Below, in pieces: positions 9,451 through 16,697 of a stretch of 43,133 nucleotides of DNA. The notes under the pieces are model-generated. The model made no database searches. It was given only the letters and a program-made list of their open reading frames with translations, and was not told where the DNA came from. Location: the NCBI GenBank assembly GCA_016744615.1, contig JADGEA010000007.1:1-43133 (forward strand), read 5' to 3'. Position 1 is the first letter of the stretch; the number at the start of each line of letters is the position of its first letter. Position numbers and translations under genes: made by a program. This stretch comes from Flavobacteriaceae bacterium (lineage in GTDB: Bacteria; Bacteroidota; Bacteroidia; Flavobacteriales; Flavobacteriaceae).

Positions 9451-12225
9451 ATGCAATCATTCCTTTTAAAAGTATCATCTGAGATACAAACAAAATCTAA
9501 AGATTCCTCAAAACTCACCTATGTCCTGCCCAGTAAAAGAGCGAGATTATTTCTTGCAACAGAAATTAAAGCTCAACTAAACAAGGCTACAATTCTCCCC
9601 AAAATAATTAGCATTGAAGATTTTATTCAGAACATTGCTACATTAGATCAAATTGATCCAATTCAATTGGTATTCGAATTCTATAGTGTTTATAAAAAAA
9701 TTACACCAACAAAAGAAATTGATTCCTTTGAGGTTTTTTCAAAGTGGAGCTCACAATTACTACAGGATTTTAATGAAATTGATAGTAATCTTATTGATGC
9801 CGATAAATTTTTAAAATATATCAATGATAGCAGAAAATTAGAAAATTGGAATTTAGAAGAAAATCAAACAGACTTAACAAATAAATATTTGACTTTTTTT
9901 AGCCATATTGAAAAGTATTATATAAACTTAAAATCTCATCTGTTAAATAAAAATCTAGGCTATCAGGGTATGTTATACAGAAAGGCCTTTGAAAATATAG
10001 ATTATTACTTATCTCAACAAAACGATGAACATTACGTATTTGTAGGTTTTAATGCTTTGAATATAGCAGAAGAAAAAATTATTCATGAGTTTTTATTTAG
10101 AAATAAAGCTGAAATATATTGGGATAATGATCTTTTTTATACAGAAAACAACATCGCTGCTGGTAAGTATTTTAAAAAATATAAGAAGGAATGGCCATAT
10201 TACAAAATTCATCAATTCAAGTGGGAAAAAGATTTGATAAATACTACCAAAAATATTGAAATTGATGCCGTACCAAAAAATATTTCACAAATAAAAAAGG
10301 TTAGTACCATTCTACAAAAGCTTATAAAAGAAAATAAGATCCAAAAGACAGCTGTAATACTTGGGAATGAAAAACTATTGCCTGTACTTTTGAATTCACT
10401 ACCAAAGGAAATTGAGCATGTAAATATTACAATGGGTTATGAATTGCAAAATATTCCATTATCAGCTTTATTTGATCATATTTTTAATCTTCATCTCCAC
10501 AAATCTAAATTCAAACAAATAGAATCTTATTACTATAAAGATTTCACAAAAATTATCCAACATCCTTCCATTAAATTGTTTTGGACTGACAATAACCTTT
10601 TTAAAGAAAAATTAAAGACACTACTCTATAAAAATAAAACCGTTTTTATAAGCCAAACTGACATCAGTGATCTAATTCCATTCGGTTCCAAATTTGAAGA
10701 TATCTTTACTTTGTTATTTCGCCCTTGGGATAATGATACGAATAAGGTTTTAGAAAGATTTATTTCTATAATCAGTCTTTTAAACAATAACGAAACTTTA
10801 ACGATCATTGATAAAGAATATTTATTTCGGTTTCATAATGTCTTCCAGCAGCTTATAAATTTAAATAAAGACTATGGTTTTATTTTAAACTTAAATACGC
10901 TATACCAATTTTATAAGCAATTGTTAAAAACTGAAAGTTTATCTTTTCAAGGCGAACCATTAAAGGGGTTACAAATAATGGGTTTGTTAGAGTCACGAGT
11001 TCTTGATTTTGAAAATGTGATCATTACTTCAGTAAACGAAGGGTACATTCCTTCCGGAAGTATGCAAAACTCATTTATCCCCTTTGATATTAAAATTGAA
11101 AAAGGATTACCTACAAGCAAGGAAAAAGATGCCATATTTTCTTATCACTTTTTCAGACTTTTTCACCGCGCAAAAAATATTTATTTGCTTTATAATTCAG
11201 AAACCGATGATTTTGGATCAGGTGAACAAAGCAGATTTATAACACAATTGGAAATTGCAAAATCTACAGGTAATTTAGATCACATTAAAGTTATAAAAAA
11301 TACGATTATTCCTAAATTTAAATCAAACCCAATTGAGTTAACAGAGATCAAAAAATCAGATGATATATTAATTCGATTACAAGAATTGGCCAAGCAAGGG
11401 TTTTCTCCTTCTTCTCTTAGCTCCTATATTAGAAATCCTTTAGATTTTTACAAGCGAAAAATCCTAAGGTTAAAAGAGTTTAACGAAGTGGAAGAAACGG
11501 TTGCAGCAAATACATTTGGTACTATTATACATGATACTTTAGAAAATTTATACTATCCTTTTATTGGAGAGTATATTACTATTGATGAAATAAAAAGTCT
11601 GAAAAACAAAATAAATAATGAGGTTACCAAACAGTTTGACAAGCATTACTCACTTAAGGCAATTACAACCGGAAAGAATTATTTATCATTTGAAATTGCA
11701 AAACAATTTGTGCTCAATTTTTTGAATTTTGAAATTTTTGAATTAAAAAAGATCAAAAAGATCAAAATATTAGCTTTAGAAGAAGAATTGGAACTAGATG
11801 TACCTATTGAAGATCTGCCCTATTCCGTTAAAATAAAAGGAAAGGTTGACCGAATTGATATGGCGGATGGTGTTATTAGAATAATTGATTATAAGACCGG
11901 TACGGTAAACACCAATCAGTTAAAAATAAAAGACTGGAATTTACTTACTACGGATGAAAATTATAGCAAGAGTTTTCAGGTATTGACCTATGCTTATCTA
12001 TATTCGCAATTGAAGATCCAAAATATCAATTTTGAAGACACAAAAATGGAAAGTGGTATTATTTCATTCAAAAACTTAAAATCAGGATTTATGAAAGTAA
12101 ATAGCGCACCAATTACTCAAAAAACAATAGATCAATATTTAATTCAATTGAATAATCTAATTCTGGAAATTTTCGACTTAAAAATTCCATTTATGGAAAA
12201 AGAGGTTGTCTCTTTTAAAAAATAA
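9451..12225 (+). CDS. AddB-like PD-(D/E)XK nuclease protein
   Basis: Probably the second subunit of an AddAB-type helicase-nuclease that processes double-strand breaks for recombination. The 924-residue protein begins with SKLTYVLPSKRARLFL (residues 21-36), the N-terminal motif of Bacteroidota AddB-like proteins; unlike helicases it has no clear Walker A. VIITSVNEGYIPSG near 525 is a helicase-like motif retained in AddB. At the C-terminus, GTIIHDTLENLY (about 690), GKVDRID (about 800) and IIDYKTGTV (about 813) form the PD-(D/E)XK nuclease core. The usual UvrD-like AddA partner is not adjacent. The start is fixed by the conserved N-terminus. The next gene begins 4 bases after the stop. Confidence 0.85.
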   Translation: MQSFLLKVSSEIQTKSKDSSKLTYVLPSKRARLFLATEIKAQLNKATILPKIISIEDFIQNIATLDQIDPIQLVFEFYSVYKKITPTKEIDSFEVFSKWSSQLLQDFNEIDSNLIDADKFLKYINDSRKLENWNLEENQTDLTNKYLTFFSHIEKYYINLKSHLLNKNLGYQGMLYRKAFENIDYYLSQQNDEHYVFVGFNALNIAEEKIIHEFLFRNKAEIYWDNDLFYTENNIAAGKYFKKYKKEWPYYKIHQFKWEKDLINTTKNIEIDAVPKNISQIKKVSTILQKLIKENKIQKTAVILGNEKLLPVLLNSLPKEIEHVNITMGYELQNIPLSALFDHIFNLHLHKSKFKQIESYYYKDFTKIIQHPSIKLFWTDNNLFKEKLKTLLYKNKTVFISQTDISDLIPFGSKFEDIFTLLFRPWDNDTNKVLERFISIISLLNNNETLTIIDKEYLFRFHNVFQQLINLNKDYGFILNLNTLYQFYKQLLKTESLSFQGEPLKGLQIMGLLESRVLDFENVIITSVNEGYIPSGSMQNSFIPFDIKIEKGLPTSKEKDAIFSYHFFRLFHRAKNIYLLYNSETDDFGSGEQSRFITQLEIAKSTGNLDHIKVIKNTIIPKFKSNPIELTEIKKSDDILIRLQELAKQGFSPSSLSSYIRNPLDFYKRKILRLKEFNEVEETVAANTFGTIIHDTLENLYYPFIGEYITIDEIKSLKNKINNEVTKQFDKHYSLKAITTGKNYLSFEIAKQFVLNFLNFEIFELKKIKKIKILALEEELELDVPIEDLPYSVKIKGKVDRIDMADGVIRIIDYKTGTVNTNQLKIKDWNLLTTDENYSKSFQVLTYAYLYSQLKIQNINFEDTKMESGIISFKNLKSGFMKVNSAPITQKTIDQYLIQLNNLILEIFDLKIPFMEKEVVSFKK

Positions 12226-12229
12226 CAAT

Positions 12230-13069
12230 ATGAAAGTAATAAAAAATATTCCTGTGGAGGGAAAACATTATAAACCCATTCTAACCGACTTGGTTTATAA
12301 AGAAAACAATCAGCCTAAGCAAATTGTAATTTTTTGTCATGGTTATAAAGGGTATAAGGATTGGGGCGCATGGAATTTAGTAGCTGAAAACTTTGCTGAG
12401 AATAATATATTCTTTGTGAAAATGAGTTTTTCTCACAACGGAGGAACTGTAGATCAACCTATTGATTTTCCAGATCTGGAAGCTTTTGGAAATAATAATT
12501 TTACGATAGAATTAGATGATATAGATACGGTAATTAATTGGGTTTTAAAAAACCCTTCCATTCAAAAGGAGATTGATCCAATGCGAATAACACTTATTGG
12601 TCATTCCCGTGGAGGAGGAACTGCCTTAATAAAAGCCGGTGAAGATATCCGAATCACAAAAGTTATCACCTGGGCAGGTATTTCTGATTTTGGATCGAGA
12701 TTTACAAACGAAGAACAAATAAATGCATGGAAAAAAAATGGCGTAGTATATATTGAGAACGGGCGAACAAAACAACAAATGCCACATTATTTTCAGTTTT
12801 ATCTCAATTATAAAGAAAATGAATCAAGGCTTAGTATTCAGAATGCAGTTAAAAACTTAAAAATTCCATATTTGATCATACATGGTTCAGAGGATGAAAC
12901 GGTTACTTTGAAAGAAGCGAAAAACCTTCTATCATGGAATTCAAACAATCAATTTGTTGTTGTTGAGAATGCTAATCATTCATTTGGAAGTAAACATCCG
13001 TGGGAATCTATATCATTACCAAAAGATCTTGAAACTGTTGTTGAAAAATCCATAATATTTATTGGGTAA
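12230..13069 (+). CDS. Alpha/beta hydrolase
   Basis: A 279-residue cytoplasmic hydrolase with the serine-hydrolase fold. IVIFCHGYKGYKDWG (about residues 32-46) supplies the oxyanion-hole HG; LIGHSRGGG (about 120-128) is the nucleophile elbow with Ser; IIHGSEDETV (about 218-227) carries the acid Asp; NANHSFG (about 248-254) carries the catalytic His. All triad residues are present. I chose ATG 12230, just after the preceding stop; an in-frame TTG at 12206 would overlap the addB-like gene by 20 bases. Substrate cannot be told; the family is close to dienelactone-hydrolase and serine-aminopeptidase types. Likely co-transcribed with the upstream gene. Confidence 0.88.
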   Translation: MKVIKNIPVEGKHYKPILTDLVYKENNQPKQIVIFCHGYKGYKDWGAWNLVAENFAENNIFFVKMSFSHNGGTVDQPIDFPDLEAFGNNNFTIELDDIDTVINWVLKNPSIQKEIDPMRITLIGHSRGGGTALIKAGEDIRITKVITWAGISDFGSRFTNEEQINAWKKNGVVYIENGRTKQQMPHYFQFYLNYKENESRLSIQNAVKNLKIPYLIIHGSEDETVTLKEAKNLLSWNSNNQFVVVENANHSFGSKHPWESISLPKDLETVVEKSIIFIG

Positions 13070-13308
13070 CACTTTGTATTTATCCAATTTATGATCATAC
13101 TTTAAAAGGAAGGAAGCCATATAATCACCTTTGTTCCTTTCGGGCGGGGCAAACTCAATTTTAGCAGTGGTAAATATTAGTTACAACCTCTTCAAGAGGA
13201 ACGAAGCACGAAGACATGGTGATCTAATATAAGTTTGCATATTACATTGCGTTCGTTAATGACGATAATATTTCCTACTTTAGCATAACAATCTTAAAAA
13301 CAATTATT
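13070..13308. repeat. GC-raised intergenic stretch with inverted repeats
   Basis: This 239-base gap contains a visibly more GC-rich segment (about 13100-13225). It has nested complementary segments: ATCACC 13124-13129 with GGTGAT 13218-13223, GTTCCT 13133-13138 with AGGAAC 13197-13202, and a local hairpin CCTCTTCAAGAGG at 13187-13199. The phrase GAGGAACGAAGCA resembles a dispersed intergenic repeat I recall from flavobacterial genomes. It could be a decayed repeat element or a structured RNA. No gene in it can be supported. Confidence 0.35.
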
Positions 13309-13872
13309 ATGATCAAAAAAATATCTTTATTTGCCATTGCTTTTATGCTAATATCTTTTACTTCTGGAGATTTAGAAATTGGAGGAATTACCATGCCAGA
13401 TATAATGAAAGCCGGAAGTACCGATTTAACTTTGAATGGAGCTGGTATAAGAACTAAGTTTTTTATTAAATTATATGTTGGTGGTTTGTATTTACAAAAT
13501 AAGACTACTGATGCCAGTAAAGTATTGTCAGAGGATAAACCAATGGCAATTCGTTTGCATATCATCTCATCTATGATTACAAGTGAAAAAATGGAAGATG
13601 CAACTCGTGAAGGATTTAAAAATTCACTTGGTAGTAAAATGAGTTCTATGACTAGTGAGATTGAAGCCTTTATTAGTATTTTTAAAGTAGAAATTAAAGA
13701 TGGTGACGTGTTTAATATGTTTTATATTCCGGGAATTGGTGTTGAGATATATAAAAATAATAAGCATTCTGAAACAATCAAAGGTCTTGCTTTTAAAAAT
13801 GCATTATTTGGAATCTGGATTGGTAAAAAACCTGCTCAGGATAGCTTAAAAGAAGGTATGTTAGGAAAGTAA
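13309..13872 (+). CDS. Exported chalcone-isomerase-like protein
   Basis: A 187-residue protein of the bacterial chalcone-isomerase-like group (Chalcone_3 type). Residues 1-19 form a signal peptide (MIKKISLFAIAFMLISFTSG). The fold signature is present: LTLNGAGIRTKFFIKLYVGGLYLQ (residues 44-67), KPMAIRLHIIS (about 79-89), then a helix with NSLGSKM and YIPGIGVEIYKN near 140-151, and a C-terminal FKNALFGIWIGKKPAQDSLKEGMLGK segment. Bacterial members are not thought to act on flavonoids and are considered to bind fatty acids or other hydrophobic ligands; that is family knowledge, not shown here. The gene stands alone, with about 240 bases before it. Confidence 0.85.
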   Translation: MIKKISLFAIAFMLISFTSGDLEIGGITMPDIMKAGSTDLTLNGAGIRTKFFIKLYVGGLYLQNKTTDASKVLSEDKPMAIRLHIISSMITSEKMEDATREGFKNSLGSKMSSMTSEIEAFISIFKVEIKDGDVFNMFYIPGIGVEIYKNNKHSETIKGLAFKNALFGIWIGKKPAQDSLKEGMLGK

Positions 13873-13995
13873 AAATTCAAAACTTATTTCTCAAATTTAG
13901 GGTGTTATCTTTTTACAAAATGAAGATGTTCACTAAGTTAATTTGTTTGTAGATGTAATATTTCAATTTATTTGATGAATTAGAAGTAGTGTTTT

Positions 13996-14034
13996 TAGTA
14001 GGCTTCCCTTTAAAGTGAAGCCTACTACGTTTTA
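13996..14034 (+). terminator. Hairpin, probable terminator
   Basis: A perfect 11-bp stem TAGTAGGCTTC / GAAGCCTACTA with a 10-base loop, flanked by T-rich sequence on both sides (GTTTTTAGTA before; CGTTTTAG after). It is 124 bases after the chalcone-isomerase-like stop, so it may end that transcript or work from either side. Confidence 0.55.
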
Positions 14035-14167
14035 GGTGTTAATAAACTGTAATTTAGATATTTATCAAAAATAAGTTAAAATTAATTTAATTTGTTAAAG
14101 CACTCCTAAAATTTAGTTAAATATAAAATATTAACGATTTATTTAGAATATCTATATTTTCATTGTA

Positions 14168-14175
14168 TAGCTTTG
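14168..14175 (+). promoter_or_regulatory. Candidate -7 box for the small exported protein
   Basis: TAGCTTTG matches TAnnTTTG, 22 bases before the ATG at 14198. No -33 TTG at normal spacing. Confidence 0.38.
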
Positions 14176-14197
14176 AGGTATATATAAGATATTAGAT

Positions 14198-14419
14198 ATG
14201 AAAATTAATAAAACAATAATAACAGCAGCAGTTCTCATTGGCTTACTAAGATTTACGGATATTAATGAAGATATTATATGTTCGTTCGAATCTGAAAAGA
14301 TTAAAAATGAAGTTGAAAATGCAATAATTCAATATAAAAAGGGTTCCATCAATCAAATAGAATTTGAAAATGTAATTGCTTTTAACCAAAAGAAATTAGA
14401 TGATCTGTTGATTGAATGA
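14198..14419 (+). CDS. Small exported protein, unknown
   Basis: A 73-residue protein I do not recognise. Residues 1-18 look like a short signal peptide or anchor (MKINKTIITAAVLIGLL). The rest is polar and probably helical, with one Cys (IICSFESEK), and a Glu/Gln/Lys-rich tail ending LDDLLIE. It has a candidate promoter just upstream and a hairpin terminator just downstream, which makes it a free-standing small transcription unit and supports it being real. Function unknown; the charged helical C-terminus could mediate protein contacts. Confidence 0.5.
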   Translation: MKINKTIITAAVLIGLLRFTDINEDIICSFESEKIKNEVENAIIQYKKGSINQIEFENVIAFNQKKLDDLLIE

Positions 14420-14433
14420 TAGAAAAAGTAATA

Positions 14434-14469
14434 TGCACGGGATGGCTATCTGCTTCCCGTGTATTTTGT
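14434..14469 (+). terminator. Terminator between convergent genes
   Basis: A 7-bp stem CACGGGA (14436-14442) / TCCCGTG (14455-14461) with a 12-base loop, followed by TATTTTGTT. It lies 16 bases after the small gene's stop and before the end of the opposing glycosyltransferase. Confidence 0.6.
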
Positions 14470-14479
14470 TAGAATTAGC

Positions 14480-15562
14480 TTACCCAAACACATCAAAAGG
14501 AAATTCTTTTTTTTGGTTTATTTCTTTTAGTTTAAAGCCTGAATAATTTCCGCAATTTTCCAACATACTTATTTTAAAACTTGTTTGAGAAGAATAAACA
14601 GCTATATTTTGTTTTTCTAAATATTGTGCTAGATATTCCTGTTCATATTGTCCAGGAGTTGGAATAAAAAAGGCTTTTGCTTTGAGTTTTTCAAGATCCA
14701 TTATAGTAGAATATCCAGAGCGTGTGATGATTATTTCACTTTCTAAAATTGCTTTTTGAAGCTCCTTTTGCATCATAAAATTTACAATCTCTATGTTTTG
14801 ATTCTCAATTGAAATTTCTTTATCAGAAATTACACCTCTTACAAATAAAACCTTTTTTGAAGTCGATTTTAGTTCGTCTAATAGTTTTTTTTCTAACAGA
14901 CTTCTTTGCGGTTCCGGACCGGAAAGAAGCACCATAATATCGTATTTTTTATTTGTCATTCCCTCGAAAGAGAGAACCTCTGCATCAAATCTACTAATCG
15001 GACCAATATATTTTAAAGTTAATTTTGAATTATTGACATGAGATAATTCTCCGGCAAGGTTTGGTGTGCTTTCATAATCTGGCACCCAGCATTCATCAAA
15101 TTTAGCAATGATCTTTTGATGAAATTTACTTGTAAGAAAAGTTATTACGCCTGATAACACATTGATTTGGTGAGTGATATAAACTGATGGAATTTTGTTG
15201 GATCTTACTCCAAACCGATTATCAGAAATAATACCTTTGATATTTTCTTTTATAATTATTTCAGCAACAAGTTCTTGCTCTTTTTTTACTATTTTAAAAA
15301 TTCTTGGAGTATCAAATAGTAGTTTGTATTTTAAATTCTTTCCTTTTTTTGTGTATTTAATATGATAGGAGGGAAGTTTATAAATTTTTAATTCTGGGAA
15401 TTCTTGTTGAAGTAGCTTTAAAGAATCTCCATCACCGGCAAGAATAGGTTTAAAATTATCTTTGATCAAAGCATTGATTATGGGTATACAGCGGGTTGCA
15501 TGACCTAACCCCCAGTTTAATGGAGCAATTAAGATTTTTTTATCTTTAGTTTTATTCCTCAA
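14480..15562 (-). CDS. MurG/GT28-like glycosyltransferase
   Basis: A 360-residue GT-B glycosyltransferase. The N-terminus ILIAPLNWGLGHATRCIPII (residues 10-29) has the GLGHATR nucleotide/lipid-binding loop of the MurG-like family; VLLSGPEPQRSLLE (about 210-223) opens the C-terminal domain, and ITRSGYSTIMDLEKLKAKAFFIPTPGQYEQEYLAQYL (about 280-316) is the donor-binding region (key Ser-Gly-Tyr-Ser and the Gln-x-Glu-Gln-x-Tyr-Leu-Ala motif). The start is TTG at 15562; no ATG lies near. Before the island came in, the purD 3' end would have been about 85 bases upstream on the same strand, so this gene may once have been read from the purD transcript. Donor and acceptor cannot be told from the sequence. 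Confidence 0.82.
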   Translation of the reverse strand: MRNKTKDKKILIAPLNWGLGHATRCIPIINALIKDNFKPILAGDGDSLKLLQQEFPELKIYKLPSYHIKYTKKGKNLKYKLLFDTPRIFKIVKKEQELVAEIIIKENIKGIISDNRFGVRSNKIPSVYITHQINVLSGVITFLTSKFHQKIIAKFDECWVPDYESTPNLAGELSHVNNSKLTLKYIGPISRFDAEVLSFEGMTNKKYDIMVLLSGPEPQRSLLEKKLLDELKSTSKKVLFVRGVISDKEISIENQNIEIVNFMMQKELQKAILESEIIITRSGYSTIMDLEKLKAKAFFIPTPGQYEQEYLAQYLEKQNIAVYSSQTSFKISMLENCGNYSGFKLKEINQKKEFPFDVFG

Positions 15563-15647
15563 TTATATTAATTTACAACAAAGATGATCATAAAATTGAG
15601 AATTTAAATGGAAGACATCCCTTAATCTCTTATCAAAATAGAAGAGC

Positions 15648-15702
15648 TACAAATCAAACCCAATATCTGTACGATAATTCATTTGATCAAATTTGATTTT
15701 TT
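15648..15702 (-). repeat. Left copy of purD 3'-end direct repeat (att-like)
   Basis: 55 bases identical to 21019-21073 except one position (15674 A against 21045 G). Read on the minus strand it still encodes the last codons of PurD (IKFDQMNYRTDIGFDL) and is followed by TAG instead of TAA; the single mismatch is synonymous (TAT/TAC for Tyr). This is a partial purD 3' end, not a functional gene. Confidence 0.85.
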
Positions 15703-15763
15703 TTAAATTTCACTTAGGCAATCGGATGATTCTAACCATTTTGCAAAATTTACCCACTGACTT

Positions 15764-15949
15764 CTACTTTTCATTCAAAAGATCAATATCTAAAATTTTT
15801 GAGATTTTTTTTAGGCATTTTAAATCAAGTTTTGTTTTACCATTTTCTAAATTACTATAAGCACATTGTGATATACCCAAATATTCAGCCATATTTTCTT
15901 GAGAGAGTTCTTTTTCCAAACGTGTAATTCTAATTTTTTTTAATATCAT
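15764..15949 (-). CDS. XRE-family helix-turn-helix regulator
   Basis: A 61-residue DNA-binding protein that consists of little more than one HTH_3/Cro-C1 domain. The helices are visible: IRITRLEKELSQENMAEYLG (residues 6-25), then the recognition region ISQCAYSNLENGKTKLDL (26-43) and KCLKKISKILDIDLL (44-58). The Ser-Gln-x-x-Tyr-Ser-x-x-Glu-Asn-Gly-Lys pattern is classical. It is transcribed away from the peptide precursor gene, with a 424-base region between them that holds an 11-bp iteron array beginning 28 bases before this ATG. I infer that it binds there and controls itself and perhaps the peptide locus. No protease or ligand domain is present, so the signal is unknown. Confidence 0.85.
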   Translation of the reverse strand: MILKKIRITRLEKELSQENMAEYLGISQCAYSNLENGKTKLDLKCLKKISKILDIDLLNEK

Positions 15950-15977
15950 TTTAAAGAGGGTTAGTGAGATATTTAAA

Positions 15978-16076
15978 GTTTTTACGAAGTTTTTACGAAG
16001 TTTTTACGAAGTTTTTACGAAGTTTTTACGAAGTTTTTACGAAGTTTTTACGAAGTTTTTACGAAGTTTTTACGAA
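15978..16076. repeat. Nine perfect 11-bp tandem iterons
   Basis: Nine head-to-tail, identical copies of GTTTTTACGAA, each 11 bases, followed by a partial GTT. On the XRE gene's strand the unit reads TTCGTAAAAAC. The array occupies about -29 to -127 relative to the XRE start codon, where its promoter would be. A period near one DNA turn places every copy on the same face of the helix. There are no spacers, so this is not a CRISPR. Confidence 0.97.
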
Positions 16077-16103
16077 GTTAAAAAATAGTATTAACATACA
16101 AAA

Positions 16104-16165
16104 TACCCATTTACCATGATTTTTAAAACTACCTATTTTCGCTAGTTACTACCCATAAACCATGA
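16104..16165. repeat. Spaced direct repeat, candidate operator
   Basis: TACCCATTTACCATGA at 16104-16119 and TACCCATAAACCATGA at 16150-16165 differ only in the middle two bases and start 46 bases apart, about four helical turns. Confidence 0.5.
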
Positions 16166-16175
16166 GTTATAATTT

Positions 16176-16210
16176 ATTCGTTTTTCGTATAATTTATACG
16201 ATAATCGAAT
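16176..16210. promoter_or_regulatory. Nested palindrome, candidate operator
   Basis: A perfect inner inverted repeat CGTATAA-T-TTATACG (16186-16200) lies inside a perfect outer pair ATTCG (16176-16180) / CGAAT (16206-16210), with five-base spacers on both sides. Everything is symmetric about base 16193. This suits a dimeric regulator such as the neighbouring XRE protein. Confidence 0.6.
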
Positions 16211-16244
16211 AATCAGCTATGGTTTTTTAGCTTTAATTTGTGTA

Positions 16245-16258
16245 TTAATTGCAATTAA
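16245..16258. repeat. 14-base palindrome
   Basis: TTAATTGCAATTAA is perfectly self-complementary. In such AT-rich DNA a chance origin is possible, but it lies in the same regulatory region as the other candidate operators. Confidence 0.4.
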
Positions 16259-16373
16259 ACAGTCGTGGTTTGTAGTGACTTTAAAAAAATACATTTTAAT
16301 TAATCATTATTTGTATTAAAATGGTAACGATTATTGTAATTGCTTTGGTGCAAATAATAAAAATATTTTTTTC

Positions 16374-16565
16374 ATGAAAACATTAGAATTAAATCAGATG
16401 GAATTATTAATTGCTGGAGAAAAATGTGCCTATCAAGGATTAGGAGATAGTCTTACGGGAGCAGGGTATATATTTGCTTTTGCAGGGGCATGGACTGGTG
16501 GAGGTGCTGTAATTGGAGTTTCCTTATTGGCTGCGGGTTGGGCTCTTGACAAAATGGGTTGTTAA
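16374..16565 (+). CDS. Bacteriocin-like secreted peptide precursor
   Basis: A 63-residue precursor. The first 15-17 residues (MKTLELNQMELLIAGEK) look like a double-glycine-type leader: Leu/Met at regular spacing, an ELNQME segment and an IAG end in place of GG. The predicted mature peptide is about 46-48 residues, Gly/Ala-rich and hydrophobic (SLTGAGYIFAFAGAWTGGGA), bounded by a Cys near its start (Cys 18) and a Cys as its last residue (63), which could form a disulfide. A C39-peptidase exporter and a thioredoxin lie downstream on the same strand, as expected for such a peptide. Its mature part resembles the remnant at 17362-17499. Bacteriocin activity is inferred; a signalling peptide is also possible. 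Confidence 0.7.
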   Translation: MKTLELNQMELLIAGEKCAYQGLGDSLTGAGYIFAFAGAWTGGGAVIGVSLLAAGWALDKMGC

Positions 16566-16633
16566 TTATTTATTCCCTAATTTTTAGTACGGGTCTAGAT
16601 ATTAAACTAATACTTACTAATATTGCTTACAAC

Positions 16634-16674
16634 TATAATTGAATAATTTGTATTGGTTACATTATTCAATTATA
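16634..16674. repeat. Perfect 14-bp inverted repeat between precursor and next gene
   Basis: TATAATTGAATAAT (16634-16647) and ATTATTCAATTATA (16661-16674) are exact complements around a 13-base loop. No T-tract follows, so it is not a standard terminator. It ends 23 bases before the next start codon and could be an mRNA stem that attenuates reading into the downstream genes. Confidence 0.6.
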
Positions 16675-16697
16675 TTAATTTAAAATAATTATTCATT

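Larger units (their letters stand above)
13873..14197. other. 325-base intergenic region
   Basis: AT-rich, with no credible open frame. It contains the hairpin at 13996-14027 and a candidate -7 box at 14168-14175 for the next gene. I see nothing else in it. Confidence 0.6.
15950..16373. promoter_or_regulatory. Divergent regulatory region of the peptide locus
   Basis: The 424 bases between the XRE gene and the peptide precursor contain no supported gene. They hold the iteron array (15978-16076), a 16-base imperfect direct repeat (16104-16119 and 16150-16165), a nested palindrome (16176-16210) and a 14-base palindrome (16245-16258). I found no convincing TAnnTTTG box before the precursor; TTGCTTTG near 16339-16346 is one base off. 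Confidence 0.6.

Noticed and set aside
12206..12229. Upstream TTG start for the alpha/beta hydrolase
   Set aside because: It would overlap the previous gene, whereas ATG 12230 lies right after that gene's stop.
13100..13130. Signal recognition particle RNA, from a GGAAGGAAGC phrase
   Set aside because: The complementary 5' arm needed for the SRP RNA hairpin is not present upstream.
13070..13250. Short minus-strand frame with an APPERNKG phrase
   Set aside because: It has no start, no family match I can see, and runs antisense into the hydrolase end; more likely part of a repeat.
15648..15702. Small gene from the left purD end copy
   Set aside because: It is only the last codons of PurD, without a start.
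15978..16076. CRISPR array
   Set aside because: Units are 11 bases, directly adjacent and identical, with no spacers and no cas genes.
15978..16076. Repeat peptide coded by the array
   Set aside because: The plus strand is free of stops through the array, but no start codon with a plausible context leads into it and the frame ends at once after it.
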